From the NCBI RefSeq assembly GCF_029961765.1, contig NZ_CP124681.1:1426001-1490000 (forward strand): a stretch of 64,000 nucleotides of DNA, in the 5' to 3' direction. This DNA comes from Nocardioides sp. QY071. Lineage in GTDB: Bacteria; Actinomycetota; Actinomycetes; Propionibacteriales; Nocardioidaceae. The notes beneath the pieces were generated by a model. That model had not been told where the DNA came from. It did no database searches and saw nothing but the letters and a program-made list of their open reading frames with translations. The position numbers and the translations under genes were made by a program. Shown piece by piece: positions 6,612 through 15,062 of this stretch (positions are counted from its first letter, which is position 1; each line of letters starts with the position of its first letter).

Positions 6612-9488
6612 GTGTCGCAACAACCCGAGGTGGCTGTCCTCCTGGTCAGCCACGACGGCAGCACCTGGCTGCCGGCGGTCCTCGACGGCCTTCTCGCGCA
6701 GACCGCGCCCCCCGCGCGCGTGGTGGCCGTCGACACCGGCAGCAAGGACGGCAGTGCCGACCTGGTCCGGGCCGCGTTGGCCGACCAACTGCCCCTCGAG
6801 CAGCGGTCACTGCCCGGCGGCACCGGGTTCCCCGACGCCGTCGCCGAGGGCCTGCTCGTGCTGGGCGAGACCGGCACCGCACCCGAGTGGGTGTGGATCC
6901 TCCACGACGACGCGAACCCCGCGCCGGGCGCGCTCGCCGCGCTGCTCGCCGTCGCCGCGCAGCGTCCCGACGCCGACATCCTCGGCCCCAAGCTGCGCGA
7001 GTGGCCCTCGCTGCGCCGGCTGCTCGAGCTCGGCGTCACCATCAGCGGGACCGGCCGCCGCGAGACCGGGCTGGAGCGCGGCGAGTACGACCAGGGCCAG
7101 CACGACGAGATCCGCGAGGTGCTCGCGGTCAACTCGGCCGGCATGCTGGTGCGCCGCCGGGTGCTCGAGGACCTCGGCGGGTTCGACGCCGCGCTGCCGA
7201 TCTTCGGCAACGACATCGACCTCGGCTGGCGCGCCGCCGCGGCCGGCCGCACCACGCTCGTCGTCCCCGACGCCGTCGTCTTCCACGCCGAGGCCGCCCA
7301 CCGCGGCATCCGTCGCACGCCGCTGACCGGACGGCACACCCACTTCCAGGAGCGCCGCGCCGCGCTCTTCACGCTGCTCGCCAACGGCCGCGGCGCCACC
7401 CTTCCTCTGCAGGTGCTGCGGCTGACCCTCGGCTCGCTGCTGCGCGTGCTCGGCCTGCTCGGCGTCCGTGCCGTCGGTGAGGCGCTCGACGAGCTCGCCG
7501 CCCTGGTGTCCGTGCTGCGGCATCCCGGCCAGGTCCGCGCGGCCCGCCGGGCACGGCGCGCGGCGGCGACGGGTGACACCGACCGCGCCCGAGTACGACG
7601 CCTGCTGGCCCCGTGGTGGGTGCCCTACCGGCACGGCCTCGACTTCGCGGGCGACCTCGTCGCCGCCGCGACCAACCAGGCCGCCGACGTCGCCGACCGG
7701 CGCCGGATCGCGGCCGCCGAGCGCGACGCCGCCACCGCGCCTCCGGCGGCGCGGCACCGCGACGAGGACGAGGACTTCGCCGACACCGGCATCGTCGTGC
7801 GCTTCTTGACCAACCCGGTCGCCGTCGCGACCGCGATCACCGTCCTCGCGCTGCTCATCGGCGTGCGCGACGTCGTCGGGGGAGTGGCCGGCGGTGCGCT
7901 GTCGCCCGCGCCCGGCGGCGTCGGCGACTGGTGGGCGCTGCACCTCGAGGGCCGCCACCCGATCGGCTTCGGGAGCGACGTCCCGGCCCCGCCGTACGTC
8001 CTGCCGCTCGCGGTGCTCGGCCTGCCGTTCGGCCCGTCCCTGCTGATGTCCCTGCTCATGGCGTTCTCGGCCCCGCTCGGGCTGTGGGGCGCCTGGCGTT
8101 TCCTGCGCGTGGTGGGTCGCCTCGTCACGCCGTACGGCGCCCCGCGGTGGCTGTTGCTGTGGGGCTCGGTGACCTGGGCGCTGGTGCCGCTGGTCGCCGG
8201 CGCGTGGGGCGGTGGGCGCTGGGGGATCGTCGTCGCGGCGGCCGTGCTGCCGTGGATGGCGCACGCCGCGCTCGGCTTCGCCGACCCCGACGCCGGCCAC
8301 CGCTGGCGCGCCGGCTGGCGCACCGGCCTCGCGCTCGCGCTGCTGACCGCGGTCGCGCCGCCCGCCTGGCTGGTGGTCGCGGTCCTGATCGCGGTGCTGC
8401 TCGGCATCGCCGTGCGGCTGCTGCCCGGCGAGGCCGGCGACCGCTCGGTGTGGGGGCCACCGGTGCTGGCCCTAGCGGTGCCGCTGCTCGTGCTGCTTCC
8501 GTGGTGGCTCCCGGCCCTGCTCGAAGGCGGGATCGCGGGCACGGTGCTCGACATCGGCCGCTGGCCGACGGCCGCGACCTCCGGCTGGGACCTGCTGGCC
8601 GGACGCCTCGGCGGCCTCGGCGCCCCCGTACCGGTCGGCTACGTGCTGCCGGTCCTGGCCCTGCTGGCGCTGGTGCCGCGGGCGACCCGGATCCCGGTCG
8701 TGGTGTGCTGGCTGGTCGCTGCCGTGACGGCGGTGGTCGCCGTACCCCTGGCCGTCGTGAGCATCGACATCGCCGGTCCGGTGGGCCAGCAGCCCGGGCT
8801 CGGCGCCGTCCTGCTGGTGCTCCAGGGGGCGTGGATCACCGCGATCCTGCTGGGCGGACTGTCCCTGCACCACCTGGGCGACCAGGCCAAGCCCGCCCAG
8901 GCCGTGTTGGCCCTGGCCGGCGCCGTGGGGCTGGTCGTGCCGCTCGTCGGCCTGGTGTGGTTCGCCGGCTGGGGCGGCGAAGAGCTCGACGACCCACCCG
9001 TGTCCGACGTCCCCGTCTACATGGCTCAGCGCGCCGAACAGGCCGAGCAGAACGGCGTCCTGGTGCTGCGCGGCAGCAAGGACACCGGCCTGCGCTACGA
9101 CGTCCACCGCGGCGACGGGCTCACCGTCGGGGAGGACGAGATCGCCGCCCTGACGCCGGAGGACGAGAAGGTCACCGCCACCATCCGCTCGCTGGTCACC
9201 TCGCCCGACCCGGACGCGGTGGCCCGCCTCGCCGACCTCGGCATCCTCTACATCGTCCAGGCGGCGCCGGCCGACGGCTCGGTCGCCGCCGGCCTCGACG
9301 CCACCACCGGACTCGTCCAGGCCAGCTCCGAGCGCGGTACCCGCGCCTGGCAGGTCAGCCCGGAGCCGGGACCGCTGCCGAGCCACCACGCCTGGCTGCG
9401 CTGGCTCCTGCTGCTGGTCCAGGCCGCCGCGATCCCGGTGCTGGTCGTGCTCGCCCTCCCGCCGCTGCGAAGGAACCGCGATGAGTGA
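6612..9488 (+). CDS. Large membrane glycosyltransferase, GT2 family
   Basis: A 958-residue protein. Residues 1 to about 230 are a GT-A glycosyltransferase domain: VLLVSHDGSTWLPAVLDGLL, DTGSKDGS, the metal/sugar-nucleotide motif HDDANP at 98-103, and the acceptor-side region FGNDIDLGWRAAAAGR. From about residue 395 to 800 there are roughly a dozen hydrophobic helices, then an extracytoplasmic segment and a final helix near the C terminus. It probably moves a sugar to or across the membrane for cell-wall glycan or glycolipid assembly; donor and acceptor are unknown. The end overlaps the DUF5719 gene by eight bases, so the two are co-translated. Both sit between whiB2 and the zincin gene, which are closer together in mycobacteria. 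Confidence 0.85.
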   Translation: MSQQPEVAVLLVSHDGSTWLPAVLDGLLAQTAPPARVVAVDTGSKDGSADLVRAALADQLPLEQRSLPGGTGFPDAVAEGLLVLGETGTAPEWVWILHDDANPAPGALAALLAVAAQRPDADILGPKLREWPSLRRLLELGVTISGTGRRETGLERGEYDQGQHDEIREVLAVNSAGMLVRRRVLEDLGGFDAALPIFGNDIDLGWRAAAAGRTTLVVPDAVVFHAEAAHRGIRRTPLTGRHTHFQERRAALFTLLANGRGATLPLQVLRLTLGSLLRVLGLLGVRAVGEALDELAALVSVLRHPGQVRAARRARRAAATGDTDRARVRRLLAPWWVPYRHGLDFAGDLVAAATNQAADVADRRRIAAAERDAATAPPAARHRDEDEDFADTGIVVRFLTNPVAVATAITVLALLIGVRDVVGGVAGGALSPAPGGVGDWWALHLEGRHPIGFGSDVPAPPYVLPLAVLGLPFGPSLLMSLLMAFSAPLGLWGAWRFLRVVGRLVTPYGAPRWLLLWGSVTWALVPLVAGAWGGGRWGIVVAAAVLPWMAHAALGFADPDAGHRWRAGWRTGLALALLTAVAPPAWLVVAVLIAVLLGIAVRLLPGEAGDRSVWGPPVLALAVPLLVLLPWWLPALLEGGIAGTVLDIGRWPTAATSGWDLLAGRLGGLGAPVPVGYVLPVLALLALVPRATRIPVVVCWLVAAVTAVVAVPLAVVSIDIAGPVGQQPGLGAVLLVLQGAWITAILLGGLSLHHLGDQAKPAQAVLALAGAVGLVVPLVGLVWFAGWGGEELDDPPVSDVPVYMAQRAEQAEQNGVLVLRGSKDTGLRYDVHRGDGLTVGEDEIAALTPEDEKVTATIRSLVTSPDPDAVARLADLGILYIVQAAPADGSVAAGLDATTGLVQASSERGTRAWQVSPEPGPLPSHHAWLRWLLLLVQAAAIPVLVVLALPPLRRNRDE

Positions 9489-10914
9489 GCCCCAGCAGAC
9501 CCCGTCCCGGTCCGGCGGCCGCCGCGCATCCGTCGCCCGGCGTCGCCGCCTCGACCTCCTCGTGGCCCTGGCGATCGTGCTGCCCGCGGTCGTCGCGCTC
9601 GCGATCGGCGCCATCGGTGACGAGGAGTCCCCGGTCGCCGGGCCGCAGCCGCCGGGCACCGCCGAGCTCACCTCCGCCACCGTGGTCTGCCCGGGCGGCA
9701 CCCGTGCCTCGAGCGCGACCCGGGTCGGCCGCACGCCCGGTGTCGCGGGCGGTGAGCTCGCGGTGCTGACCGCTCCGGCGGACGGCGCCGAGGCGGTCGC
9801 CGGCGCACCGGTCACCGCCGAGGCGGCGACGTCGGCCGTCGTACCCGACAGCTCCGGCCCGGTCGTCCTCGACGGCCGCGGTGCCGCCGCCCCCGGCGTC
9901 GTCGCCGGCCGCGACGACCCGCTGGCCGTGCCCGAGTGCCGCGCCCCGGCGTACGACGAGTGGTTGGTCGGCCTCGGCGCCACCGCCCGCTACGCCACCA
10001 CGCTCGAGCTGGTGAACCCCGACGACGGCGAGGCGGTCGTCGACGTCGCGCTGTCCGACGCCGACGGGCCGGTCGAGGAGCCCGCCCTGCGCGGCATCCA
10101 GGTGCCGGCGCACGGCGTCCACCGCATCGACCTGGCCGCGTCGGCGCCGCGCCGCGAGCTGACCGCCGCCCACGTCACCGTGACCCGCGGCCGCGTCGCG
10201 CTCACCGCACGGACGACCCGCGACCAGCTCGGCCGCGGCCGGGTCAGCACCGACTTCCTGCCGAGCCAGGCCGCACCCGACACCGAGAACCTGATCCTCG
10301 GCGTGCCCGAGGGCGCCCGCGGCGCCACGCTGTTCGTCGCCAACCCGGGCGAGAGCGAGGTCCGCGCCCGGGTCCGGCTGGTGACCGCCGACGCGACCTT
10401 CACGCCGACCGCCGCCCCCGAGGTCGCGGTCGGCCCCCACGCCATGCAGGAGGTCGACCTCGGACCGCTGCTCTCCGGCGAGAACGGCGCCGGCGTGCTC
10501 GGCGTCGTCGTCGAGTCGGAGGACCCGGTCGCGGCGTCCGTACGGCTGGTCTCGCGCAAGGACCTCGTCCTGCTCGCGCCCGCGATCGAGGTGCGCGAGC
10601 CGACCGCCGCGGTCGTGCCGACGGGGGAGAAGACCCTGCTGCTCGGGCACGCCCTGCGCACCGGCGTCGTCCACGTGACGTCGTACGGCGCCGACGGGGC
10701 GGTCCTGCGCGAGGACCAGGTCGAGGTCGCGCCCGACCGGGCGGCCTCCCTCGCGCTGCCGCCCGAGGCTGTGCTCGTCGCCGTCGAGCCGCGCAACACC
10801 CGGATCGCCGGGGTCGTCTCGTTGCCGACGGGCGGTGCGCAGCCGGGGCTCGCGACGCTGCGGCTGCGGCCGGCCGAGACCCACGCCCGGATCCCGGTCG
10901 TCTCGCCGGACTGA
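9481..10914 (+). CDS. DUF5719 family membrane-anchored exported protein
   Basis: A 477-residue protein with a basic N terminus, one transmembrane helix or uncleaved signal at about residues 24-43, and a long exported region of repeated beta-rich segments (TTLELVNPDDGEAVVDVALS, ATLFVANPGESEVRARVRL, VVVESEDPVAASVRLVS). This matches DUF5719, found beside large GT2 glycosyltransferases in Actinobacteria. Function is unknown; eight-base overlap with the transferase suggests a partner that acts on, or presents, the same surface glycan. The Cys in the VVCPGGT region may pair with the Cys in VPECRAP. Confidence 0.75.
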   Translation: MSEPQQTPSRSGGRRASVARRRRLDLLVALAIVLPAVVALAIGAIGDEESPVAGPQPPGTAELTSATVVCPGGTRASSATRVGRTPGVAGGELAVLTAPADGAEAVAGAPVTAEAATSAVVPDSSGPVVLDGRGAAAPGVVAGRDDPLAVPECRAPAYDEWLVGLGATARYATTLELVNPDDGEAVVDVALSDADGPVEEPALRGIQVPAHGVHRIDLAASAPRRELTAAHVTVTRGRVALTARTTRDQLGRGRVSTDFLPSQAAPDTENLILGVPEGARGATLFVANPGESEVRARVRLVTADATFTPTAAPEVAVGPHAMQEVDLGPLLSGENGAGVLGVVVESEDPVAASVRLVSRKDLVLLAPAIEVREPTAAVVPTGEKTLLLGHALRTGVVHVTSYGADGAVLREDQVEVAPDRAASLALPPEAVLVAVEPRNTRIAGVVSLPTGGAQPGLATLRLRPAETHARIPVVSPD

Positions 10915-10934
10915 CCTCTCGGGGTCGGAGACGG

Positions 10935-11393
10935 TCAGTCGTCGTCGAGGTCGGACGGGTAGCGCGGGTCCACGTCGTGCGGCTCGATGCCGAGCAGCTC
11001 GGCGACCTGCTCGACCACGAGCGCCAGCACGATCGCCTCGAGGTCGGCCCGGTCGGCGGCACGGTGCTCGAGCGGCCGGCGGAACACCACCAGCCGGGTC
11101 GGCGTCGTACCGGACCCGCGCACGAGCGAGGACAGCGGCACCCGGCCCGAGTCCCAGTCGTCGGGGAGCTGGGGGGCGTCCTCGACGGCGTACTCCACCA
11201 GGCCGAGGTGCTCCGACCAGCGCGCGTCGATGTCGGTGACGACGTCGAGCATGATCTTGTCGAAGACCTCGCGGCGGCTGCGCGGCAGCGGCGGCCGGTG
11301 TCCGGTCGCGGTCAGCGGCTGCACCGCCGGGCCGCGCATCCCGCGTCCGCGCCGGTCGCGGCGTCGGCGGGGGACCAGCTCGTCGTGCTCCAT
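10935..11393 (-). CDS. Zincin-like 'metallopeptidase family' protein lacking HExxH
   Basis: A 152-residue protein: a basic tail, then EVFDKIMLDVVTDIDARWSEHLGLVEYAVEDAP and RLVVFRRPLEHRA, matching the small zincin-fold family (PF06262 type) next to whiB2 and DUF3499 genes in Actinobacteria. Where active members have HExxH, this protein reads LALVVEQVAELLGIEP, with neither His. Peptidase activity is therefore unlikely, and as I recall the mycobacterial homologue is similarly degenerate. The start is the ATG at 11393 (MEHDELVPRRRR). TAGGCT eight bases upstream suggests a leaderless transcript divergent from the DUF3499 gene. Confidence 0.72.
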   Translation of the reverse strand: MEHDELVPRRRRDRRGRGMRGPAVQPLTATGHRPPLPRSRREVFDKIMLDVVTDIDARWSEHLGLVEYAVEDAPQLPDDWDSGRVPLSSLVRGSGTTPTRLVVFRRPLEHRAADRADLEAIVLALVVEQVAELLGIEPHDVDPRYPSDLDDD

Positions 11394-11401
11394 GATCAGC
11401 G

Positions 11402-11437
11402 AGCCTATCCACCGCGCGCGGTGCGGGGAGGTAGCGT
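11402..11437. promoter_or_regulatory. Divergent leaderless-type promoters (zincin-like gene / DUF3499 gene)
   Basis: Minus strand: TAGGCT (11402-11407) ends eight bases before the ATG at 11393. Plus strand: TAGCGT (11432-11437) ends seven bases before the GTG at 11445. A 12-base perfect palindrome, ACCGCGCGCGGT (11411-11422), sits between them and could be a shared operator. Confidence 0.45.
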
Positions 11438-11444
11438 CAGCGCC

Positions 11445-11828
11445 GTGAGTGTGACGGCGAACGCGGGACCGCAGAGCCTGCGAACCTGCTCGCGCACGGC
11501 GTGCGGCCGGCGCGCGGTCGCCACGCTGACCTACGTGTACGCCGACTCGACCGCCGTCCTCGGCCCGCTGGCGACCTACGCCGAGCCGCACGCCTACGAC
11601 CTGTGCGACGTCCACAGCGAGCGCCTCTCGGCCCCGCGCGGCTGGGAGGTGGTCCGGCTCTCGCTCGGCACCCAGCAGCCCGGCCCGAGCAACGACGACC
11701 TGCTCGCGCTCGCCGACGCGGTCCGCGAGGCCGCCCGCCCGGTCCGGCGCGAGCCGGTCGAGGCACCGCGCGAGCCCGGTCGCGAGGTGGCCCGCAAGGG
11801 GCACCTCAGGATGCTCACCACCGACTGA
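11445..11828 (+). CDS. DUF3499 family protein
   Basis: A 127-residue protein with the family hallmark near the N terminus, RTCSRTACGRRAVATLTYVYADS, and AYDLCDVHSERLSAPRGWEVVRL further on. The paired Cys (residues 15 and 20) plus Cys and His of CDVH could bind a metal. The basic tail (REVARKGHLRMLTTD) is typical. Function is unknown; the gene directly precedes manB as in mycobacteria. The GTG at 11445 was chosen because TAGCGT lies seven bases upstream; another GTG at 11451 is possible. Confidence 0.8.
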   Translation: MSVTANAGPQSLRTCSRTACGRRAVATLTYVYADSTAVLGPLATYAEPHAYDLCDVHSERLSAPRGWEVVRLSLGTQQPGPSNDDLLALADAVREAARPVRREPVEAPREPGREVARKGHLRMLTTD

Positions 11829-11850
11829 CCACGCGGCACGGTAGATGCCC

Positions 11851-11856
11851 TAGGGT
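11851..11856 (+). promoter_or_regulatory. -10 element TAGGGT of manB
   Basis: TAGGGT ends six bases before the ATG at 11863, the same spacing as at manC, so the manB mRNA is probably leaderless. Confidence 0.5.
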
Positions 11857-11862
11857 CTGGAC

Positions 11863-13236
11863 ATGGCCACGACCAGTCCTGACAACCTCGGCAAGGTCTT
11901 CAAGGCCTACGACGTCCGCGGTCTCGTCGGCGAGCAGCTCGACGAGGAGTTGGCGCGAGCGACCGGCGCGGCGTACGTCGAGGTGCTCGGCGTCGACGCG
12001 ATGGTGATCGGCTACGACATGCGCCCGAGCTCGCCGTCGCTGGCCGGCGCGTTCGCCGACGGCGCGACGGCCGCCGGCGCCGACGTGACGATGATCGGCC
12101 TCGCGTCGACCGACCAGCTCTACTTCGCCTCCGGCCACCTGAACCTGCCGGGCGCGATGTTCACCGCGAGCCACAACCCGGCGGCCTACAACGGCATCAA
12201 GCTGTGCCGCGCGCTGGCGCAGCCGGTCGGCATGGAGAGCGGCCTCGCCGAGATCCGCGACCGGGTCGCCGCGGGCGGTGCGCCGGCCGCCGGCCGCCGC
12301 ACCGGGTCCATCGACTCCCACGACGTCCTCCAGGCGTACGCCGCGCACCTGCTCACGCTCGCCCCGGTCACGGGCCGCCGGTTGAAGGTCGTCGTCGACG
12401 CCGGCAACGGCATGGCCGGCCACACCGCGCCCGCCGTCTTCGGCCGCCTCTCCGACCAGGTCGAGATGGTGCCGCTCTACTTCGAGCTCGACGGCACCTT
12501 CCCCAACCACGAGGCCAACCCGATCGAGCCCGACAACCTGGTCGACCTGCAGAAGGCGGTCGTCGCCGAGCAGGCCGACATCGGCCTGGCCTTCGACGGC
12601 GACGCCGACCGCTGCTTCCTCGTCGACGAGCGCGGCGACCTCGTCTCGCCGTCCACGCTGACCGCCCTCATCGCCGCCCGCGAGCTCGCCAAGGAGCCGG
12701 GCGCCACGGTGATCCACAACCTGATCACCTCGCGCGCCGTGCCCGAGATCGTCACCGAGCTGGGCGGTACTCCGGTCCGCACCCGCGTCGGGCACTCCTT
12801 CATCAAGGCCACGATGGCCGAGACCGAGGCGATCTTCGGCGGCGAGCACAGCGGCCACTTCTACTTCCGCGACTTCTGGCGCGCCGACTCCGGCATGCTC
12901 GCCGCGCTGCACGCGATGGCGGCGCTGGCCGAGTCCGACCGTCCGCTCTCCGACCTGCTCGCCGGCTACGCCCGCTACCCGCTCAGCGGCGAGATCAACA
13001 GCACCGTCGCCGACCAGGCCGCGGTGCTCGCCGCGCTGGAGGCGGCGTACGGCGGCCAGGACGGAGTCAGCACCGACAAGCTCGACGGCCTCAGCGTGGG
13101 GCACGCGGACTGGGCGTTCAACGTGCGCGCCTCGAACACCGAGCCGCTGCTGCGGCTCAACGTCGAAGGAAAGGACGAAGCCACCATGACCCGAGTCCGG
13201 GACGAGGTCCTCGCCATCATCCGGAGCGGAAGGTGA
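11863..13236 (+). CDS. manB: Phosphomannomutase/phosphoglucomutase
   Basis: A 457-residue alpha-D-phosphohexomutase that interconverts mannose-6-phosphate and mannose-1-phosphate. All four active-site loops are present: the phosphoserine loop TASHNPAAYNGIK (Ser103), the Mg-binding loop AFDGDADR (Asp245, 247, 249), the sugar-binding loop GEHSGH at about 327-332, and the phosphate-binding loop RASNTEPLLRLN near the C terminus. Product goes to ManC for GDP-mannose. Its stop overlaps the next GTG (GTGA), coupling it to the Trm112-like gene. Confidence 0.94.
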   Translation: MATTSPDNLGKVFKAYDVRGLVGEQLDEELARATGAAYVEVLGVDAMVIGYDMRPSSPSLAGAFADGATAAGADVTMIGLASTDQLYFASGHLNLPGAMFTASHNPAAYNGIKLCRALAQPVGMESGLAEIRDRVAAGGAPAAGRRTGSIDSHDVLQAYAAHLLTLAPVTGRRLKVVVDAGNGMAGHTAPAVFGRLSDQVEMVPLYFELDGTFPNHEANPIEPDNLVDLQKAVVAEQADIGLAFDGDADRCFLVDERGDLVSPSTLTALIAARELAKEPGATVIHNLITSRAVPEIVTELGGTPVRTRVGHSFIKATMAETEAIFGGEHSGHFYFRDFWRADSGMLAALHAMAALAESDRPLSDLLAGYARYPLSGEINSTVADQAAVLAALEAAYGGQDGVSTDKLDGLSVGHADWAFNVRASNTEPLLRLNVEGKDEATMTRVRDEVLAIIRSGR

Positions 13237-13424
13237 GCGCCGTGCAGGGCGGGATCTCGCCCGAGCTGCTGGCGATCATCGTGTGTCCCTCCTGCAAGGG
13301 CGACCTCGCGGTGACACCCGCAGGGGAGTCGGTGGAGCTGGTGTGCCAGGGCTGCGGGTTCGCGTACCCGGTGCGCGACGGCATCCCGGTCCTGCTGGTC
13401 GACGAGGCCCGCAAGCCGGCGTGA
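13233..13424 (+). CDS. Trm112-family small zinc-ribbon protein
   Basis: A 63-residue protein with two CxxC knuckles (CPSCKG, CQGCGF) and the closing motif YPVRDGIPVLLVDEAR. Trm112-like proteins bind zinc and in other systems activate partner methyltransferases; small bacterial members often sit in this manB-SIS neighbourhood with unknown partner. The GTG at 13233 overlaps the manB stop. A second GTG at 13242 has a better-placed AAGGTG upstream and would give a protein three residues shorter. The following gene begins one base after the stop. Confidence 0.82.
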   Translation: MSAVQGGISPELLAIIVCPSCKGDLAVTPAGESVELVCQGCGFAYPVRDGIPVLLVDEARKPA

Positions 13425-13425
13425 C

Positions 13426-14451
13426 ATGATCTGGTTCGACGAGTCCCGGCTGGACGACCACGCAGCGCTCGCCACCGCCGACCTGCGGCTGCGCACGCTG
13501 GCCGAGTCCGGCGCCCGGGTACGCCGCGAGGTCGGCGACTCCGCCGAGGCCATCGCCGAGGCGGTGGCCCGATCGATCGAGACCCGCCCGCGTGCGGTGA
13601 TCGCCGCCGGGCCCGACTCCCGCCTGCTGCGGGCCGTGCTCGAGCCCTTCTGTCCCGTGCCGTTCGTGGCCTGGCCCTCCCCGGCGCTGCCCGGCTGGGC
13701 AGGCAGCCTCGACCTGGTCGTCGTGCTCGCCCCCGACGGCGGCGACGCCGGAACGGCGCTGGCCGTCGCCGAGGCAGCGCGCCGCGGCTGCCAGCTCGTG
13801 GTGGCCGCGCCGCGCGGATCGCTGGTGGCCGAGCACGCGACCGGTCGCTGGACGACGCTGCTGCCCACCAGCACCGGCGACCAGCTCGCGACCGCGGTCG
13901 CGATGCTCTCCTTCCTCGACCAGGTCAACCTCGGCCCGAGTGCCGAGCCGGAGGCCGTGTCCGAGGCACTCGACGCGGTCGCCATCGCCTGCTCGCCGAA
14001 CCGCGACATCTCGATCAACCCCGCCAAGATGCTGGCCATCTCGCTGGCTGACGCCGCCCCGCTGGTCTGGGGTGGCTCGGTCCTCGCGGCCCGGGCCGCG
14101 CGCCGGATCGCAGAGTCGATCCGCCGCACCTCCGGCCGCACGGCGCTCGCCGGCGACGCCGAGCACCTGCTGCCCGTCGTCGAGGCGGCCCGCCCGCGCA
14201 ACGTCTTCGCCGACCCGGTCGCCGACGGCACCGGCGATCGCCGCCCGGTGCTGGTGATGCTCGACGACGGCGTCGACGACCCGGTCGTCCGCGACCAGCG
14301 GCAGCGCCTCGAGGACGCCGCCCGCAACCAGGACGTCCGGATCGAGCACGTCTCCACCGAGGCGGCCGGCGAGGTCGCCCGCTACGCGTCGCTGCTGCTC
14401 AGCGGCACGTACGCGGCGGAGTACCTGCGCCTGGGGCTCGTCGAGGACTGA
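13426..14451 (+). CDS. SIS-domain protein related to bifunctional phosphoglucose/phosphomannose isomerase
   Basis: A 341-residue protein resembling the Rv3256c-type SIS protein between manB and manA in mycobacteria. The sugar-isomerase fold is seen from PRAVIAAGPDSRLLRAVLE through DLVVVLAPDGGDAGTALAVAEAARRGCQLVVAAP. The C-terminal half (AARRIAESIRRTSGRTALAGDAEHLLPVVEA, HVSTEAAGEVARYASLLLSGTYAAEYLRLGL) matches the PGI/PMI C-terminal domain. It may isomerise fructose-6-phosphate to mannose-6-phosphate for GDP-mannose synthesis or be a regulatory relative; activity is unproven. No separate manA is seen in the window. Confidence 0.78.
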   Translation: MIWFDESRLDDHAALATADLRLRTLAESGARVRREVGDSAEAIAEAVARSIETRPRAVIAAGPDSRLLRAVLEPFCPVPFVAWPSPALPGWAGSLDLVVVLAPDGGDAGTALAVAEAARRGCQLVVAAPRGSLVAEHATGRWTTLLPTSTGDQLATAVAMLSFLDQVNLGPSAEPEAVSEALDAVAIACSPNRDISINPAKMLAISLADAAPLVWGGSVLAARAARRIAESIRRTSGRTALAGDAEHLLPVVEAARPRNVFADPVADGTGDRRPVLVMLDDGVDDPVVRDQRQRLEDAARNQDVRIEHVSTEAAGEVARYASLLLSGTYAAEYLRLGLVED

Positions 14452-14466
14452 CCGGGCCGTCGAGCC

Positions 14467-14958
14467 TCACAGGCTCGTGAACAGGCGGCGGGTGTCGTGG
14501 GGAGCGGGTGCGACGAGCGCGGCTCCCGTGTCGATCGCGGCACCGGCGACGGCCGCACGCCGCCGCAGGTCGCCGACGAAGTCCCCCTGTGCGGCGAGGA
14601 AGTGGACGCGGAAGGGGCGCCGGCCCGACGCTGCGATCCACACGGTGTGTCGCGCGACATCGGGACGCGCCTCGTCGCGCTCCCAGCTGACCGCGGTGAC
14701 CTCGGTCAGCGGCACCCGCACCGTGCCGACACGGCCCCGCACGACCAGCCGATCCGCGGTGAGGACGACGGCCCGGCGCAGCTCGCCCCTGATCCCGGCG
14801 ACCGAGAGCACGCACAGCGCCGGGAGCACGACGATGCCGGGCACCGAGCCCGACGCGAACGACACCGCCGCGAGCAGCCCGCAGACGACCCCGAGAGCGC
14901 CCAGGCCGAGGACCATCCGCACGCGGGAGGCATCCGTGGGCTTGTAGGTGGCGTCCAC
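14467..14958 (-). CDS. Small membrane protein with bacterial PH-like domain
   Basis: A 163-residue protein. Two hydrophobic helices (about residues 17-33 and 39-55) are followed by a cytoplasmic beta-rich segment: RRAVVLTADRLVVRGRVGTVRVPLTEVTAVSWERDE, then HTVWIAASGRRPFRVHFLAAQGDFVGDLRRRA. This is the layout of actinobacterial PH-domain membrane proteins (bPH_6 type). No enzyme motif is present. The GTG start at 14958 encodes VDATYKPTD. It is divergent from the acyltransferase gene and convergent with the SIS gene. Confidence 0.65.
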   Translation of the reverse strand: MDATYKPTDASRVRMVLGLGALGVVCGLLAAVSFASGSVPGIVVLPALCVLSVAGIRGELRRAVVLTADRLVVRGRVGTVRVPLTEVTAVSWERDEARPDVARHTVWIAASGRRPFRVHFLAAQGDFVGDLRRRAAVAGAAIDTGAALVAPAPHDTRRLFTSL

Positions 14959-15006
14959 CCCGCCAGTCTCCCATCGGGCGCTCCGCCGTACCCGATCCGG
15001 CTCACG

Positions 15007-15025
15007 GTGTCAGGTTGTCTGACAC
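15007..15025. promoter_or_regulatory. Inverted repeat GTGTCAG-N5-CTGACAC, probable operator
   Basis: A perfect 7-5-7 palindrome lies in the 104-base divergent gap between the PH-domain gene and the acyltransferase gene. The shape suits a TetR- or MarR-type dimer; no such regulator is adjacent. Confidence 0.35.
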
Positions 15026-15062
15026 TTGGTCTTCGCACAGGCGGTTCGGGTACCAAGGAGTG

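Noticed and set aside
6807..8300. A 497-codon minus-strand open frame opposite the glycosyltransferase
   Set aside because: Its Gly/Arg/Ala/His composition is typical of a shadow of a GC-rich gene, and the plus strand has clear GT2 motifs.
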